DNA of 64,000 nt from Grammothele lineata (GCA_002150815.3 NDFF03000013.1:434001-498000), one strand, 5' to 3'. Counted from the first letter of the stretch, positions 23,895-36,077 are shown. Made by a program: numbers and translations. Notes: a model not told the origin generated them from the sequence alone.

Positions 23895-25579
23895 CTATTC
23901 AATGATACCCAACTCCCTTGCCTCTTCCAGAAACTCCTCATCGGAAAGCATGCATTTTGCATACATCTACAGAAGTTCATTGAGTCAACCTCCGAGAAGT
24001 ACTGGTCGCGATCTAGGCCACTCACCTCTAGTTCCAGTTGAGACATTGCTACGTCAGTCCGTCCATACCCTTTCGGTTCTGGGGCTGGCAACTGCGTTTG
24101 TTTCTGTGATTGCGAATTACTTGATCGAGGCTGCAGCCTGGCAGACGCGGTTGAAATGGGCTTGACCGGCCCGGTAACTGAGGTCGACTCTGATTGAGGA
24201 GAGCGGCATGTGGGTACCGAAGCGCTTTCAGGAGGCGACTTTAGGGCCTCTTCAACTGCAGCGAGGAGGGCGTTCGATGCTTTCTCCGACCTTCGGCGAG
24301 GGGAAGACGTGTTCATACGGTCGGTAGCTTGTTTGATTAAGCTAACCCAATCGCGATCCGGAACCGGCGGCAAGGCCGCTCCTCGGTTGGCAAGGTTGTC
24401 CGCGCCCTCGTTTCCGACGTCTCCAGAGTGGCCCAAAACCTTCGAGAGTTCGACCTGTAACCAGGATAGTTAATCACGGGAAGTACCAAGCAATAAAACT
24501 GCCGGATCGAATGTACCGGTTGGTGGAATACACGCCTACGTTCAGTAATAAGGGCGTCTGCGTACTTGATGAGCAGGTCGTTCTTCACATCTTTGCCGGC
24601 TGTTGTGCGCCATCCATTCTTGACCCAGTTCGCAAGGTACTTGGTGAGGCCTTTCTACTAGTCTCAGAGGCGGAACGACGTATCAGGCCAACCAGCCTTG
24701 CACGATAGACGTACAATCGATGCTATACTGAGAATCAATCTTAATCACTAGCGGACGGTCCTTTGGAGCGGTTTCCAATGCGCGAATGATCGCCTGAAGA
24801 ACAAGATGGACATTCAGAGGGGGCAGAAAAATGACTCAGTCATTCTTACTGTTAATTCCGCACAATTGTTGGTTTGAATGCCAGGACATCGCTCGGAGAT
24901 GTTCCTGCAGCGTTCTCCATGAAGACAATAACAGATCAAGTATGTGCGGCGCTACGTACCGTGGATCGCCATCCCCATACCAGACGCCAACGCCGGCCAT
25001 CGACCCAGGTTTACCGTTTCCCTTCCCAGAACCATCTGTGTAGACAATGATGGGGTCCTTCGCCTCCGGAGGACTTGAATCCTTGCTGGGAAGTGCTGGA
25101 GCAACTGGAGGCGTTCGATTCACTAACGCAGGCCTGTCCGATGACGATGAGTTCGAATCAGACAAAGGATTTCCAGGACGTCTTGCAGAAGGCATGTGAC
25201 ATGCGCGGGACACCGGTACGGACTTGGATGTTGGGCTCTGCGTGATGGACGAGGTGTGATCTGGCTCTGAGACTACGGGCGACGTATACGCAGTCGCGGT
25301 GACTGCAGCCACTATGGGGGACTTGGTATTTCTTGCTGCAGCAGAGCTGGCATTCTGATTCACCCACAATTCAGCATCTGCAGCATCCAGAAACTTCTTG
25401 TACTTGGCTCCGCTAAAGTTGATGATCTGGGCTTCGCAGTCTTCCCTGAGATGAGTAAAGCATTCGGGGGTGAACGTTCGCAGAGTATCACCAACATGTG
25501 TAGCAGCTCACCAGTCTAGATACACTCCCGGATTACGACCTTTTGCGACAGCATAGTAGCCTCGTCTTGCTCTGGGCAT
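23895..25579 (-). CDS. ribonuclease H1 with viroplasmin-like N-terminal domain
   Basis: Seven exons: complement(join(23895..23966,24026..24454,24532..24654,24704..24793,24850..24904,24960..25445,25512..25579)), 440 aa. Residues 4-52 (RRGYYAVAKGRNPGVYLDW, then GAKYKKFLDAADAELWV) form the hybrid-binding viroplasmin-like domain of eukaryotic RNase H1. A Ser/Pro/Thr-rich linker of about 90 residues leads to the RNase H fold. The catalytic residues are all present: Asp160 (YTDGS), Glu201 (NCAEL), Asp223 (KIDSQ), and His283 with Asp293 (LGHSGDVGNEGAD). The enzyme cleaves RNA in RNA:DNA hybrids in nucleus and mitochondrion. The C-terminus continues for about 145 further residues, mostly disordered but ending in the helical MYAKCMLSDEEFLEEARELG. 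It is a cellular gene, not a retrotransposon RNase H, since no reverse transcriptase surrounds it. Confidence 0.92.
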
Positions 25580-26117
25580 ACTTAGGTGATTCACCTCAGC
25601 GCGGGCTTAGCCGCACAGTGTTAGTTGCTGCTTGAGGAGGGGAACTTCACGCAATGCTTGCAAAGCCGTGCGCACGCGATGAGCCTTTGGAGCAATGTAG
25701 ATATACAGGAGCGTTTGATTGTGACAGCCAGATGAAAGGAGTCTACAGCCCGGTGTCAGCCAAGTCGAAGTCGAACTGTTTGAGCGCTCATTGTGCCATG
25801 GGGATGCGACCGACGCCGCGTCGCGTGTCACACGTGATGATTTAGGTTCCGCCGATTGGTGTATGTAGCGCTCTGGTCCGGGTTTTGGTTGACTCCCTAC
25901 TACCAGTGCCGGCCCTCCAGGGCTATATGCGACCTAAACCCGCTCTCCTAAGCCAGCAGGTCGTATTGGAAGTTATTCACCCGTGAACGATCTCCCTTTC
26001 GGCCTAATCGCTCCATCTACTAGACGGCATATCATCAACTCCCCGTCTCACGGAACGTCCACATCAGTAGCTTCAACATAGTCTCTGGCAAACGTACTCG
26101 TGTGTGGCACGACTGGC
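25580..26117. other. divergent promoter region of RNase H1 and Nudix genes
   Basis: 540 bp between two divergent ATGs. No open frame of note. Confidence 0.5.
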
Positions 26118-26934
26118 ATGGAACTGATTGGTACGTCTACTCAGCTGTCACTATCTGGCATTCCATGAATGATTGTGCGACTGTTCAACAGGTACTGGAC
26201 GCGCGCTGAAGCTTATCTGCGCGACAGCAGCAGCTGTTCTTGCGTCTGCGCCGGTCGTGTACTATGCATTGAAACGTGGGCACTCGTTACGACTCTAGTC
26301 ACTGGTATCTATAGTCTGACACGTGAACAACTCTCCAGGACGACGTCGCCTGGATGTTCAATACGACTCATCCCACTTCGTCTTATCCGCCGGCGCACTC
26401 CCGTTCCAGTTGAACAGTGCTGGCATGCCGTGCCGAATCGTCCTCGTCCATTACGCCGCGCGCGACGAATGGCTCCTTGCTAAAGGTCGCAAGGACGAGG
26501 GAGAAGACCTTGGCACGGCAGCGATCCGTGAGGTGCAAGAGGAGACCGGTTTCGTGTGCCGCTTGCACGCCGTCCCACGCTTCCCAACTTGCGCGCCCCT
26601 GCCCATGCCCGTGCCCGACGTTATGGGTTTTCAGAGCCAAGCAGCGCGTCTCGCGCGCAATTGCAGCACGGAGCCATTCGCTATCACAATCCGCCATGTT
26701 GGTATTGGTAAAGTCAAAGTTATCTTTTGGTACATTGGCGCGATCCATGAACTACTCGAGGAGGGGAGCTCTGCGCCTGCACCAAGCGCGCCGGGGAGTC
26801 ATCAAGTTGCGGAAGGATTCGACGAGGCGCGGTTGTTCGACATCGACGATGCGCTGGATAAGTTAGCATATGAGGGCGACCGCGACCTCGTCCGTAAAGC
26901 CGTCTCGATCTTGACGTCGGGTAGAGAAGAGTAG
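26118..26934 (+). CDS. Nudix hydrolase with N-terminal membrane anchor
   Basis: Model join(26118..26130,26192..26275,26339..26934), 230 aa. The first two small exons encode MELIGTGRALKLICATAAAV and then LASAPVVYYALK, a single hydrophobic helix at about 10-31 followed by an Arg cluster (33-36), so the enzyme domain would face the cytosol. The Nudix box is perfect at 82-104: Gly82, Glu88, Arg96-Glu97, Glu100-Glu101 and Gly103 (G-x5-E-x7-REV-x-EE-x-G-F). The family hydrolyses nucleoside diphosphates linked to another moiety; the substrate cannot be predicted. An alternative start inside the third exon would lose the anchor but has no good ATG before the domain, so the spliced start is preferred. 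Confidence 0.87.
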
Positions 26935-27353
26935 ATCACCTACAGTATAGATGCGCTAGGTTACATACCAATTGACAGTGGGTATCGGGCTGACCCTACG
27001 TGCACGGTGTCAGCCTCACGTAGACTGCTCGTTCGTCGTACGAGACTGTCGCCTATTCCAGCTCGAAGCCGAAAGGCCGGAACACCGCGCCACGCCACGA
27101 TCCTAACGCAAATACTTATCGTCTCCCGGCCTGATCGCCAGAGGGTGCGCAGTATGCATGACTCAGATACGCGCGTCCAAGACTCAAGTGATCAGCGCGA
27201 TTCCGTTACTCTATAGTGGCGTAAGTGAGTCGACTTGTGGCAACGCGCACGAAGGGCAGATATACCCTATTGCTCCTGAACGGTCACTGACGCCCCTCCT
27301 CTTGTATCTCATCTACCACGAGTCTACCTCCGTTATCCACGCATCCATACACT
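26935..27353. other. intergenic
   Basis: Short spacer between co-directional genes. No feature recognised. Confidence 0.5.
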
Positions 27354-28219
27354 ATGACCGTGACGCCTGACCCAACGACATACTCGTCGTACACGATCCC
27401 GAACTCGGTACTTATAAAGCAGCTGCACTTGCAGAAGCATCCTGAGGGAGGTTCGTAAGCATAAACTGTGAACAATGTTGCATTTAGACTCAGTAGTAGA
27501 TCGATCCTAATAGGGTACTTTGCGGAAACCGATCGTCAAGCTGAGCAGGTCCCATCTCCCTTTGCAGGTAAGTGCGATGTGTATGATTTGGAAGCGATGG
27601 GGGTGGTCGCTATTTACGCACCAGTTCGTATTGCTAGACAAAGCACTTCGTCCTCTCGCGACTTCGATCTATTACTTGTTGTCGCCGGATGAGCTCAATG
27701 GTGTCTTCCACATGAACAAGTCTGCAGTGCGTCTTACAATCGGTATTATGTTATACGATCGAGGGAATGTAACTGATGTCGGTATACAGACCATGCATGT
27801 TCTACACCAAGGGCGCGCCGAGTATACTCTTATCACCCCCGGTAGCCCGCCCAGGATCGAGAGGAAGGTATGTCCCTGTCCGATTCCGCTTCCAAACCCC
27901 ATACCGTTTCGTGCGCCTCACAGCCTCTTGTTCGTAGGTGATGGGTCCCAACATCCATGCCGGTGAAGTCCTTCAGCTGCTCGTCGGAAGCGGGGTCTGG
28001 AAGATGTCGCGGCTCCTTGAAGATGACATTGCCGCCACGATATCCAACGAAGATGCGAAAGATCATTGTGGTTGCCTCATTACAGAGGTCGTCTTCCCGG
28101 GTTTCGCATGGGAAGACCACTGCTTCCTGACGCGCGAAGAGTTCGATGGGCTGTGGGAAGATAAGGACACAGCTGAGGCTAAGGACTTGTTGAAGTATGT
28201 TAAGAAGATCTCTGCGTAG
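27354..28219 (+). CDS. DUF985-type cupin protein
   Basis: Model join(27354..27450,27514..27567,27638..27726,27790..27867,27938..28219), 199 aa. The order of motifs is that of the DUF985 cupin family (yeast YML079W-like): LIKQLHLQKHPEGGYFAETD, RPLATSIYYLLSPDELNGVF followed by HMNKSA, VLHQGRAEYTLITPGS, GPNIHAGEVLQLLVGSGVWK, and the closing GCLITEVVFPGFAWEDHCFL. The protein is a single small double-stranded beta-barrel without signal peptide, so probably cytosolic. Members have a cupin pocket but no agreed reaction, and none is claimed here. It is the middle gene of three co-directional small-enzyme genes. Confidence 0.88.
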
Positions 28220-28884
28220 AGAAGTGCCTATTCGTGTCGTACCGTTTGGGATATCGCATCTTCGCTGTCATCGTCACTCTGCAGCAATTCTTAACGCTCC
28301 TGTTGACGTGGTCTAGTCGAGGAACAGATAGAGACTTAGATTAAACGAATTGTTGCCACAAGCCGGTTCGGAGATGTGTCCATGCCATGATCACGAGTAC
28401 AGAGTTGCAAACCTTGCCATTGAGGCGGGGACGATTCATGGTCCGATTGTGCCAGATATCTGATATAGCTCTGCACAATCAATGTCGCAGCCCGCTCGGT
28501 TGATCAACTATTCATGATACGCAAGGGGGCCCGAGATTGCCCGAGACAACATGAGAGCTCCGGGCCACGAGTGGGCCATGTGGTTGCTCGATTTCGCTGT
28601 ACATCATGCATTCGGGTTCATTTGATCTGCGTCGTTAGTCGAGTCACCTGTACTATCGCCACTGCAGGGAGAGAAGACGGTCACTCCCGCCTCGAGTCAT
28701 CAACTTATCATCGCCAAGTCATGCGCGTATATTCGACCACTCTCGCCCCCTCTCTTTGCAAATGGCGCATGGCTCTCGTGTCCAATTTCGAGTCATGATG
28801 TAGACGCTAGATGGCTGGGTGGGGGGACGTAGGACAACTTAAAACCCCAATAGCGAGGTTGTGCAAGCATCTCGGAGTCCACTC
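28220..28884. other. intergenic
   Basis: 665 bp between the cupin and methyltransferase genes. No credible frame or RNA gene seen. Confidence 0.5.
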
Positions 28885-29846
28885 ATGGTGTCTGTAGTAC
28901 TTCCGACCCTCGACGACCTTGACGCCATCACAGCCATGTATCCGCACAAGTCTCAAAATTTCGCCATCGTGCGCGCACAAATCGAGCAGCGTGCCCAACT
29001 CGTGCGGTTCTGGGGTATCAACCCGGGGGAGAATGTCTTGGAGATAGGGTGTGGGCAGGGCGATTGCACAGTCGTACTGGCTACAGCCGTAGGAGACGGA
29101 GGATCCGTGACGGCCGTTGACCCCGCGTCCCTCGATTATGGTACGTCGCCCGTATCAGTCCATGCCTGTACGCCCGAGAGCATGCAGAAACGCACTGACC
29201 CGCAACGACCCGAACAGGCTCACCGTACACTCTCGGACAGGCCCAAGCGCACCTCCGTGCGTCACCCATCGGGCACCGCATGACATTCGTCCAGTCCGAC
29301 CCCATCGCATTCCTCAAATCGTCCTCTGAGCGGTATACGACGGCGGTGCTCGCTCAGTGCTCGTGGTACTTTGCCTCCCCACAGGTTCTCGCCGACATCC
29401 TTGCCGCGCTCCTGACGCGAGTGGACCAAGTATGCATATCCGAATACTCGCTTACCGCGTCCGACGCACGCGCGACACCTCACATCCTCGCCGTGCTGGC
29501 ACAGGCAGCGTTGGAATGCCGTAAGCCGAGCTCGGAGAGCAATGTGCGCACGGTGTTCTCGCCGGCGCGCCTTCGCACGGCTGTGGCGAATGTCGGGCTG
29601 GCCGTGCGACAGGAAAAGCTGATGGCACCGCCCGAGGGCATGTTCGACGGGAAATGGGAGGTGAATGCGGTGTTGTCGAATGCGTTTGAGGGGGAAATCG
29701 AGAAGTTTGTAGCGGATGAGAGGGAGAGGGCCGTGGTGGTGGCAGCGAGGGACGCAGTTCGGGCCGCGGCAGAGGCGTTAAAGTCGAAGGGCGAGAAAGT
29801 CCAAACGATGGACGTATGGGTCGCTACACTTGTAAAACAGGAATGA
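28885..29846 (+). CDS. class I SAM-dependent methyltransferase
   Basis: Model join(28885..29140,29218..29846), 294 aa. Motif I is clear at about 57-66, VLEIGCGQGD, followed by a strand ending in an acidic residue (SVTAVDPAS), the usual ribose contact. The second exon begins GSPYTLGQAQAHL and continues with FVQSDPIAFL (motif II-like) and VLAQCSWYF. The C-terminal third is helical and charged, ending in a beta-strand MDVWVATLVKQE. The family transfers a methyl group from S-adenosylmethionine, but nothing in the sequence identifies the acceptor (small molecule or protein). No targeting signal. Start ATG chosen; the frame is open 24 nt further upstream only to a GTG. Confidence 0.83.
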
Positions 29847-30441
29847 AGCATGCAAGCTGTTGTATGGACGGCAGTATTCGATCGAACGTGGAAGTTAAGC
29901 GTATGGACAGTGTGAGCGCATAGAGTGTCGCTCGAAAGCGCTCGACGGGCGCCTGCTGGTCTTGCTCGGCCGCTCGGAGTCGCCCCCGGTCGTCCATCCA
30001 ACCTTGAACCACCCCCAATCCGTCGCGCGACTACTTCAACCATCCCGAAGCTCATAAAGAACAGCCACACCTCGCCTAGCTTATCTTCATAGAGTGCTTG
30101 AATGCTCCTCGCCGATTGTTCGCCACGCCCGCCGTCACTTACATAAACCCTCGACGTTATCGCCTCGCAGTTTCCTACGTTCGTACAGCTAACGTCACTC
30201 TGGTGCCCATATATACCGTCTTTGTGTTATTCGGAACAAGAAGCTCAGGAGGAGACCTAAGGTGAAGTCGTGTTGTTCATATCACAATGTCTCCCCCTCA
30301 ACGTGTACATCGCCCTCCGTCCCGAAACGTGTCCGTCTGCACGCCCAGTCGGAAGAACCCCTGTCTCCCAGCTCCGACGGCTTCTCTGCACGATGGTGAT
30401 TACACTCATATCACTATGTGGTTTGAATAGGTAACCCATAT

Positions 30442-30910
30442 ATGACATCCGGGGCTCACAGCCGCGTCTCCGTTCCTGACATCATCGGGCACAATACCGC
30501 GTCGTCAGCCCTCGTGGTGGTCACGGTATGGATTTCTTTGTCTCATGCATTCCCATTTCTCACTCTCAGCTTTAAGATTTGTACCGGGAATCTTCTTCTT
30601 TCCCCGTACTCCGCTCAGTACCTGCAGCTGATCGTACCTTCGAAGGGGCATCGTTTGCGGAACAGTCTAGGAAGTTTTGTGCACATCATCAACGGCGCTT
30701 GTATGAACCATTCGGTACTGGAGTCGTCTAGTGTATGTGTATCCCCCTCCAGGAATTTTTGACCGTAAGTCTCCGTCCCCAATTGTGGTGTCACTAATTT
30801 GATTCCTGATTAACTCGTAGGTCCGTCCGGCACTCTGGTATTATTCGACACATCCTCGAAATAGCCACGAGTCGAAGTGCGATGCCGCCTCAATGGATCC
30901 TGGTACGCAC
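30442..30910 (+). pseudogene. unresolved protein-like patches, possible gene relic
   Basis: An ATG at 30442 opens a 28-codon exon ending in a plausible donor (ACG|GTATGG), followed by an acceptor CTCTCAG. Further pieces such as FEGASFAEQSRKFCAHHQRR and RHILEIATSRSAMPPQWIL are open in other frames. They could not be joined into one phase-consistent reading frame. It may be a decayed gene or chance. Confidence 0.2.
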
Positions 30911-31585
30911 AACATGTGCTTCGTATATCGTCCCCAGCCGGTTAGAGCCACATAGACGCACATGCCTCGGCGGCTTCTCTCCCGACACACCCACATTGTG
31001 GCCACCCCCTCAAGCCTGCGGTACTGGACACCCAACGCCATGACTTGATTTTGACGATGAATCTCTAGGGAACGGAACATGTTGCGAAAGAAAACCCTTC
31101 CTCCTTCCGTTCTCGGCCAGACCGCCGCCGGCCCCGTGCGCAGGGATGCTGGCGCGTAGCGCACAGCACCACCACCGCTCGTCAGTGGCGAAGGTTTGCA
31201 GGAGCCCGGGCCTGGTGCGGTCTCGTCGCATTCCCCAGCGAACGTTCTGTCACCCTGGCTATTTTCTCCAGCCGCTGAATCATTCTCTACATCGTGAACT
31301 CACCCGTACATTTAGTAACGGAGAGCGGGGACAGGGCGTCCCAGAAGACAAACCTATCTCCCATGTGGTCTCTTCAGTACATCATCTCTAGTCCGGCGCA
31401 TCCCGATCGCTTCCTTTTTGTTGACGCCGCCTTCAGGGAGGTAGCTTAACACGGCAAGTCAAGGTCGGCACTTCTACTTGGACCCTGTGTCTTCCGTCAC
31501 AGACCAACAACGTGGGTAGACGGCCAGCGATCCGGCTCTAAGTACGCTCGGCTGCATTTCCATGCCCTTCTCCCCTTGTTGCCCA

Positions 31586-31792
31586 TCATATCTTCCTACG
31601 GAACGCGGCCCCTACATCAACCCGGCATGTAGGACACCACCGAGGGTTCCGTAAAATTCGCCGATCGGTCCCAGGATGCTTACAGCCTTCGCAGTGTGGT
31701 GGACAAGAAGACACGAGCAACTGAGAGGCGCCTGGTGGGCAATAGGTGAACCTGGTGATGGCCTCCGACGGCGACATGGGAGTGGAGTGCAT
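31586..31792 (-). CDS. small cysteine-rich protein with two CxxC knuckles
   Basis: A single open frame of 68 codons from an ATG at 31790-31792. The core has two zinc-knuckle-like pairs: CEGC at 34-37 (in SSCPPHCEGCKHPGT) and CPTC at 53-56 (in NPRWCPTC). The tail is basic, AAFRRKI. No signal peptide and no introns. The spacing looks like a small zinc ribbon, but I do not recognise a named family. Since only one short frame supports it, the call is tentative. Confidence 0.35.
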   Translation of the reverse strand: MHSTPMSPSEAITRFTYCPPGASQLLVSSCPPHCEGCKHPGTDRRILRNPRWCPTCRVDVGAAFRRKI

Positions 31793-34700
31793 TGCTGCCA
31801 CGTCCTGTAATAGGGTTTCAATGAGAATGACGTCTTCTCACCACTACGGTGTCCCTTTGATGTTCAGCCCATGCGATGCATTCGTCGGGGTCTCGTACTC
31901 GGTATACGAGGAAAGAGCCTAACTAATATCTCCCCAATTTCCCGAGCCCCAGTCAATCTCCCAGTCGGCCGCGGGGATTCGGAAGGAAAGCCCTCCTGTC
32001 TTTCGTTTCCCCGTCCCATCTTGCATGAACGAACAGCGCGACGCCACCGTAACTCCTGCGCTCACCAGCCGATGGAGACCCGAATTCTCCAGGACCCACA
32101 TCAGACCAGAGTAGAAGGGTGCGAGGCGCCCGGAGAGAGCGGAGGTCTATTCTTCCGCCGGCCGCAGGACTCCTAATGCTTCTCTCCGACGCTGCGGAAT
32201 ACCCGGGCCTGGCTGCTCCTGGCCTTCTCTCGCGTGACAATCCCAGGCGGGCCGAGCGGGCGCGATGACAGGAGGCTGTCACCGTCGCTTAATGGCATTT
32301 GTGTGCACAATGCTTCGCTCCCGCCCGCGCCCCGCCGCCCCCGTGCTACTCTCGGCGCGAGATATCGCTCTTGCTCCATTGGGTAGCACCCGCGCCCCAC
32401 GTCTTCCCAGCAGTCGCGTTCCGCAGCCGAGCGGGGTCGCGTGCGTGCGCCGCCGTCCCGCGAGACGTGGATGACCCTTGGGCACAGGCGACATCAGAAG
32501 TTCGGGGAGCCTCGGCCTCCGACGAGCTCCGAGACGGCCTGCCGTTGTTGGCGACGGCCGGGGAGTCGTGCCGTCAAACACGCGCCCTCGATGCACTGGC
32601 CTATGGGTCCGCGAACGCGATGATGGTCCGACGGGTGTGCGCCCGACAGTGGGGTCGGCGAAGAATGCTGCGGGGACCGTCTCGTCCTCAAGGCCCAACC
32701 CCCGGCGACGTCGCCCGCCATTGGCGAGCGTCCATTGAATGACCGTCGCGGGTGCATTCTCAGCGGCGGCAAGCACAGCGCCCTCCACCGCCAAAAACGA
32801 TATTTAATCGTAATTATATTACATTTTACTCGGCTGTGCCTCCTTCCCCGCATGCGTACTCAGGAGAAGTACTGACACCAACGCCGACCTGTTCCGCGGA
32901 CGCTCGCATAGACGCGGCGATGCATCACTGATTCAGGAGACCGAGGAGCGAAAGCGGCGGTGCGGGCTACCAACCGCCGTCGGGCTGTGCACGGAGCTCT
33001 CAATAGATGGGTCGCTTGACACGCGGTTAGTGGCGGATCTTGTCTTGATTCGGGCCTCTACAAAGCGGCGTTTGACTCGAGCCTCGCAAGTGGGCTGTCG
33101 TGGACGTTGAGGGCGCGCGTCAAATGAACCCGTCAGAGTATCAGCGACGTTTGGAAAGCACCGGCGGAGTTCATTATTGCGTCCCCTCTGGTGCGCGTTG
33201 CGATATGCCGCACGCGTTCAAGCGTCTTTCCACCGAATGGTGCGAGATTAGCGATTTTAAGAGTCATGCAGTGTCTGTACTGGGCTCTAGCCACCACCGG
33301 CGCACAAACGGAGCGTGTAGATTAACCGATCTGAAGAAGCAGCTTCACATGTGGGTGATATCTCGAAATGTCGGAGTTGCATTCGTGAAGAGTGCGTTAG
33401 TCTGGGAAGCTAGGAGATCAGAAATGGGCGCCTATAGAGCTGAGACTATCAGTGGAGGAGGCTACTCTGCTGGCGCACCCTGCTTCAGTATCGCGACGAG
33501 GATCTCCGCGTAACGACAAGCATTGCGTTGTGCTGGATATGGAGCTCAGTGCCCACACGTGCGGTGCGCGACAGCGTCAGGATCATTGTGGAGATGACGT
33601 GCGCCGTGTAGAATTCCAGGAGGCGGCAACATGAGCCCCAGTAGGTGGCTGTTCTCTGTCTCCGCTAGAGGGATCATCGATAACTCGGAATGGAGTTATT
33701 CAGAACCTCAGGAACACGGCCGCGACAAAGGAGCATGAGGGTGGGCAGGAACGTGGGGAAGGCCAGGCGAGAGACAAATGGAGCGCTGTCGGGCCTAGGG
33801 CTGTCTCGGTCACAGTTGAGATGGAGGATCGAGGGTGCTAGCGCCCTGGAAGCCTCGAAGACTATAAAGTGCAAGAGGCGAAGGGCCAATAAGATGAGAG
33901 TGTAAGTTCCCACCGTAGAGCAGCCACTGGGAGATAGTGGACGTTCTCGGCACAACCGCTTGCCAGCTTTCCTCCCCGGAAGCACATACGGCTATGAGAA
34001 AGAGGCTCGGGCTTCCGGCGCGGACCGCAGACTGGCGCCCTACGTCTTTCTCGTGGATCCCGGTCCCTTGATAGCGCTCTTAGAGACGCACAATAAGAAC
34101 GTCGTGAAACGGGATCTGCCAGTTGATATGCATGCGTGCACTCACAGAGATTAGCTAGTGTCAGACAGCCTGGGCCAGGCTTATAGCCGCCATTGGATTC
34201 AGCAAAAAAACAAGGGTAAATGGGGTATTCGCTCATGTCTGCCATGCTGGGGTTTACGGTGATGGCGTGAAAGGTACTTTAGACCCGCCTATAAACGAGT
34301 CAGGGTAAACGTCCTTGCACCACTAGCCAGTGATTGTGTCCTGTAAACGTTTCGAACCCTGAACAACTAGAAAAAAGCAGATCAAGCTCCTGATACACTA
34401 GATTAACAGATTTTGATAAGTCATTCGGGGACCACGAGAGGCCTGATTCCATGGTAACCTACTCAAGATGGATCAGTCTGACTGGTAAGTCTGCAAGGAA
34501 ATTTCTCCTGATCCGCGTGGCAGGAGCTGCCATATATCGCATATTTGCCGCGATCCGACGGATACACAAGGTCGCAGATATCGCAGGAGTGACCTAGCTC
34601 GAGAGGGAAGCAGCCGGCTGCCGCGCTCGTGGTTGAACGTCAGCGCTGGCAACTTGTGATGGTAAAAGGCGCCCGCCTCACGTGCGGTCGGCACGGTCGG

Positions 34701-36077
34701 CTCTCGTCGCCGGCGGGAAGAATTACCATTATAAGCAGGTGTTAGGTCAGTGTGTGCGTGTGTGGGTCCGTACTTGTACGCGTGGGAAACCCGCTCAGTG
34801 GCTCCCCTCACTGCGAGCGGTAGCTGGCCTACTCTGATGCCCCAACTTAGGCTGTCATCGTTTGTGTTCGCTCAATTTCACCCAATTCTCTTCTTCTATG
34901 AGGGTTTTTTTGCTAGTAGCCCACGATTTGTCGATATTCAAGTTACCTGAGATTCATCAAATCCGAAGCGCTGCGGCATTTGCATGAACAACAGGACATC
35001 CGATGATCGCCTACGGGGGTTGGTAGGCACGTTTTTCTCAAGGACATTGACTGGACGACGGCGGGAGCACCTTACGCCAAACTTGTATTATCTCGCTTCA
35101 CTTTCTGGGATACGTCTTGAAGCATACGAGGGTAACTTATCCGACACGTCTTTCCTGGTTTTTTTTGCCAAGAAGGCTCTACCCCGTGCCCTGCAACGCG
35201 TGTGCCATATTTTCAGGCTGCTAAGCACTTTCCTCTAGCTCTCAGCGAGGGGCTGTTGGCAAGTAGAGTCAGGCGACTGTTAAGGGCGTCTATTGTGGTC
35301 GGGGTCATGGATCGCGTGTGAAATCAGGGCCTGATCGGGGTTCCCGCGTCCACGGACGCTGGACGCGGCGGCAGTGGGGACCGTATCGTCCTTGTTCTCG
35401 GGACACCGTGTGGTCGGGACTTGCCTCCGCCCTCGCACGAACCAGGCCTGTACTTCTTCTCTTGCATACCACGCTCATTGCCGACAACCCTCGGACGTTC
35501 AGATTCGCTTCCGATATTCCGCTTCCGTGAATCCCTTCTCCTATCGCCCAGCCTGAGCCCCCACGGCCACAGCAATTCCACGGCGGTCCTTCAAGTCCTC
35601 AGGCAAGCATAGCGATTCCGAGCCCACAATCTAGCGATGAGCTCTCCATGATTCCCTATATACTCTTGCCTGACCTCCCTGGCCGTTGTTCAAACGCGGA
35701 GAACCGCCAGCTGGTGCTAAACCAATTCTGTTTCAAGGGAGGAGGTATGTTTCGGATTTTGTATCAGTACGATGATACACCAGCGTCCTGACAACGCCCC
35801 TGAAGGTTATCCAGCGCTATTGTATTTTCGAGGGCGCCCTTTTGTGTCCGGCGCTCCCGTAGCGAGATGAGCATCGCCGATCGCATCTTTCCTGTCTCGT
35901 CGGGCCGTTTACGCTCGAGCTGGCTGATCCAAGGAAGACGTCCATCGCGGGCACCTTGAGGCTTCAGCGTCTTTTGGCGATGCCGTGGACCCACACAGAA
36001 GGTGATTTAAACGGCCTGTTCTTCGAGTTCTGCCTTCACGCCCCCTCCCTCTTCGCCCCATCGCCTTCTCCCCGACA

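Larger units (their letters stand above)
29847..36077. other. 6.2-kb gene-poor stretch, origin unclear
   Basis: No complete recognisable gene. It contains protein-like patches near 30.4-30.9 kb (plus), a small cysteine-rich frame at 31586-31792 (minus, listed separately), a GC-rich block at about 32.15-32.80 kb open on both strands without ATG starts, and AT-richer, stop-rich DNA around 34.1-35.0 kb. No reverse transcriptase, transposase or terminal repeat was recognised. Confidence 0.45.

Noticed and set aside
23895..25579. RNase H domain as part of a retrotransposon
   Set aside because: There is no reverse transcriptase, integrase or gag nearby. The gene has seven exons and the viroplasmin-like domain of cellular RNase H1.
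32279..32794. Overlapping plus and minus open frames of 147 and 171 codons
   Set aside because: Neither starts with ATG, both are Arg/Pro/Ala-rich as expected for GC-rich non-coding DNA, and no domain is visible.
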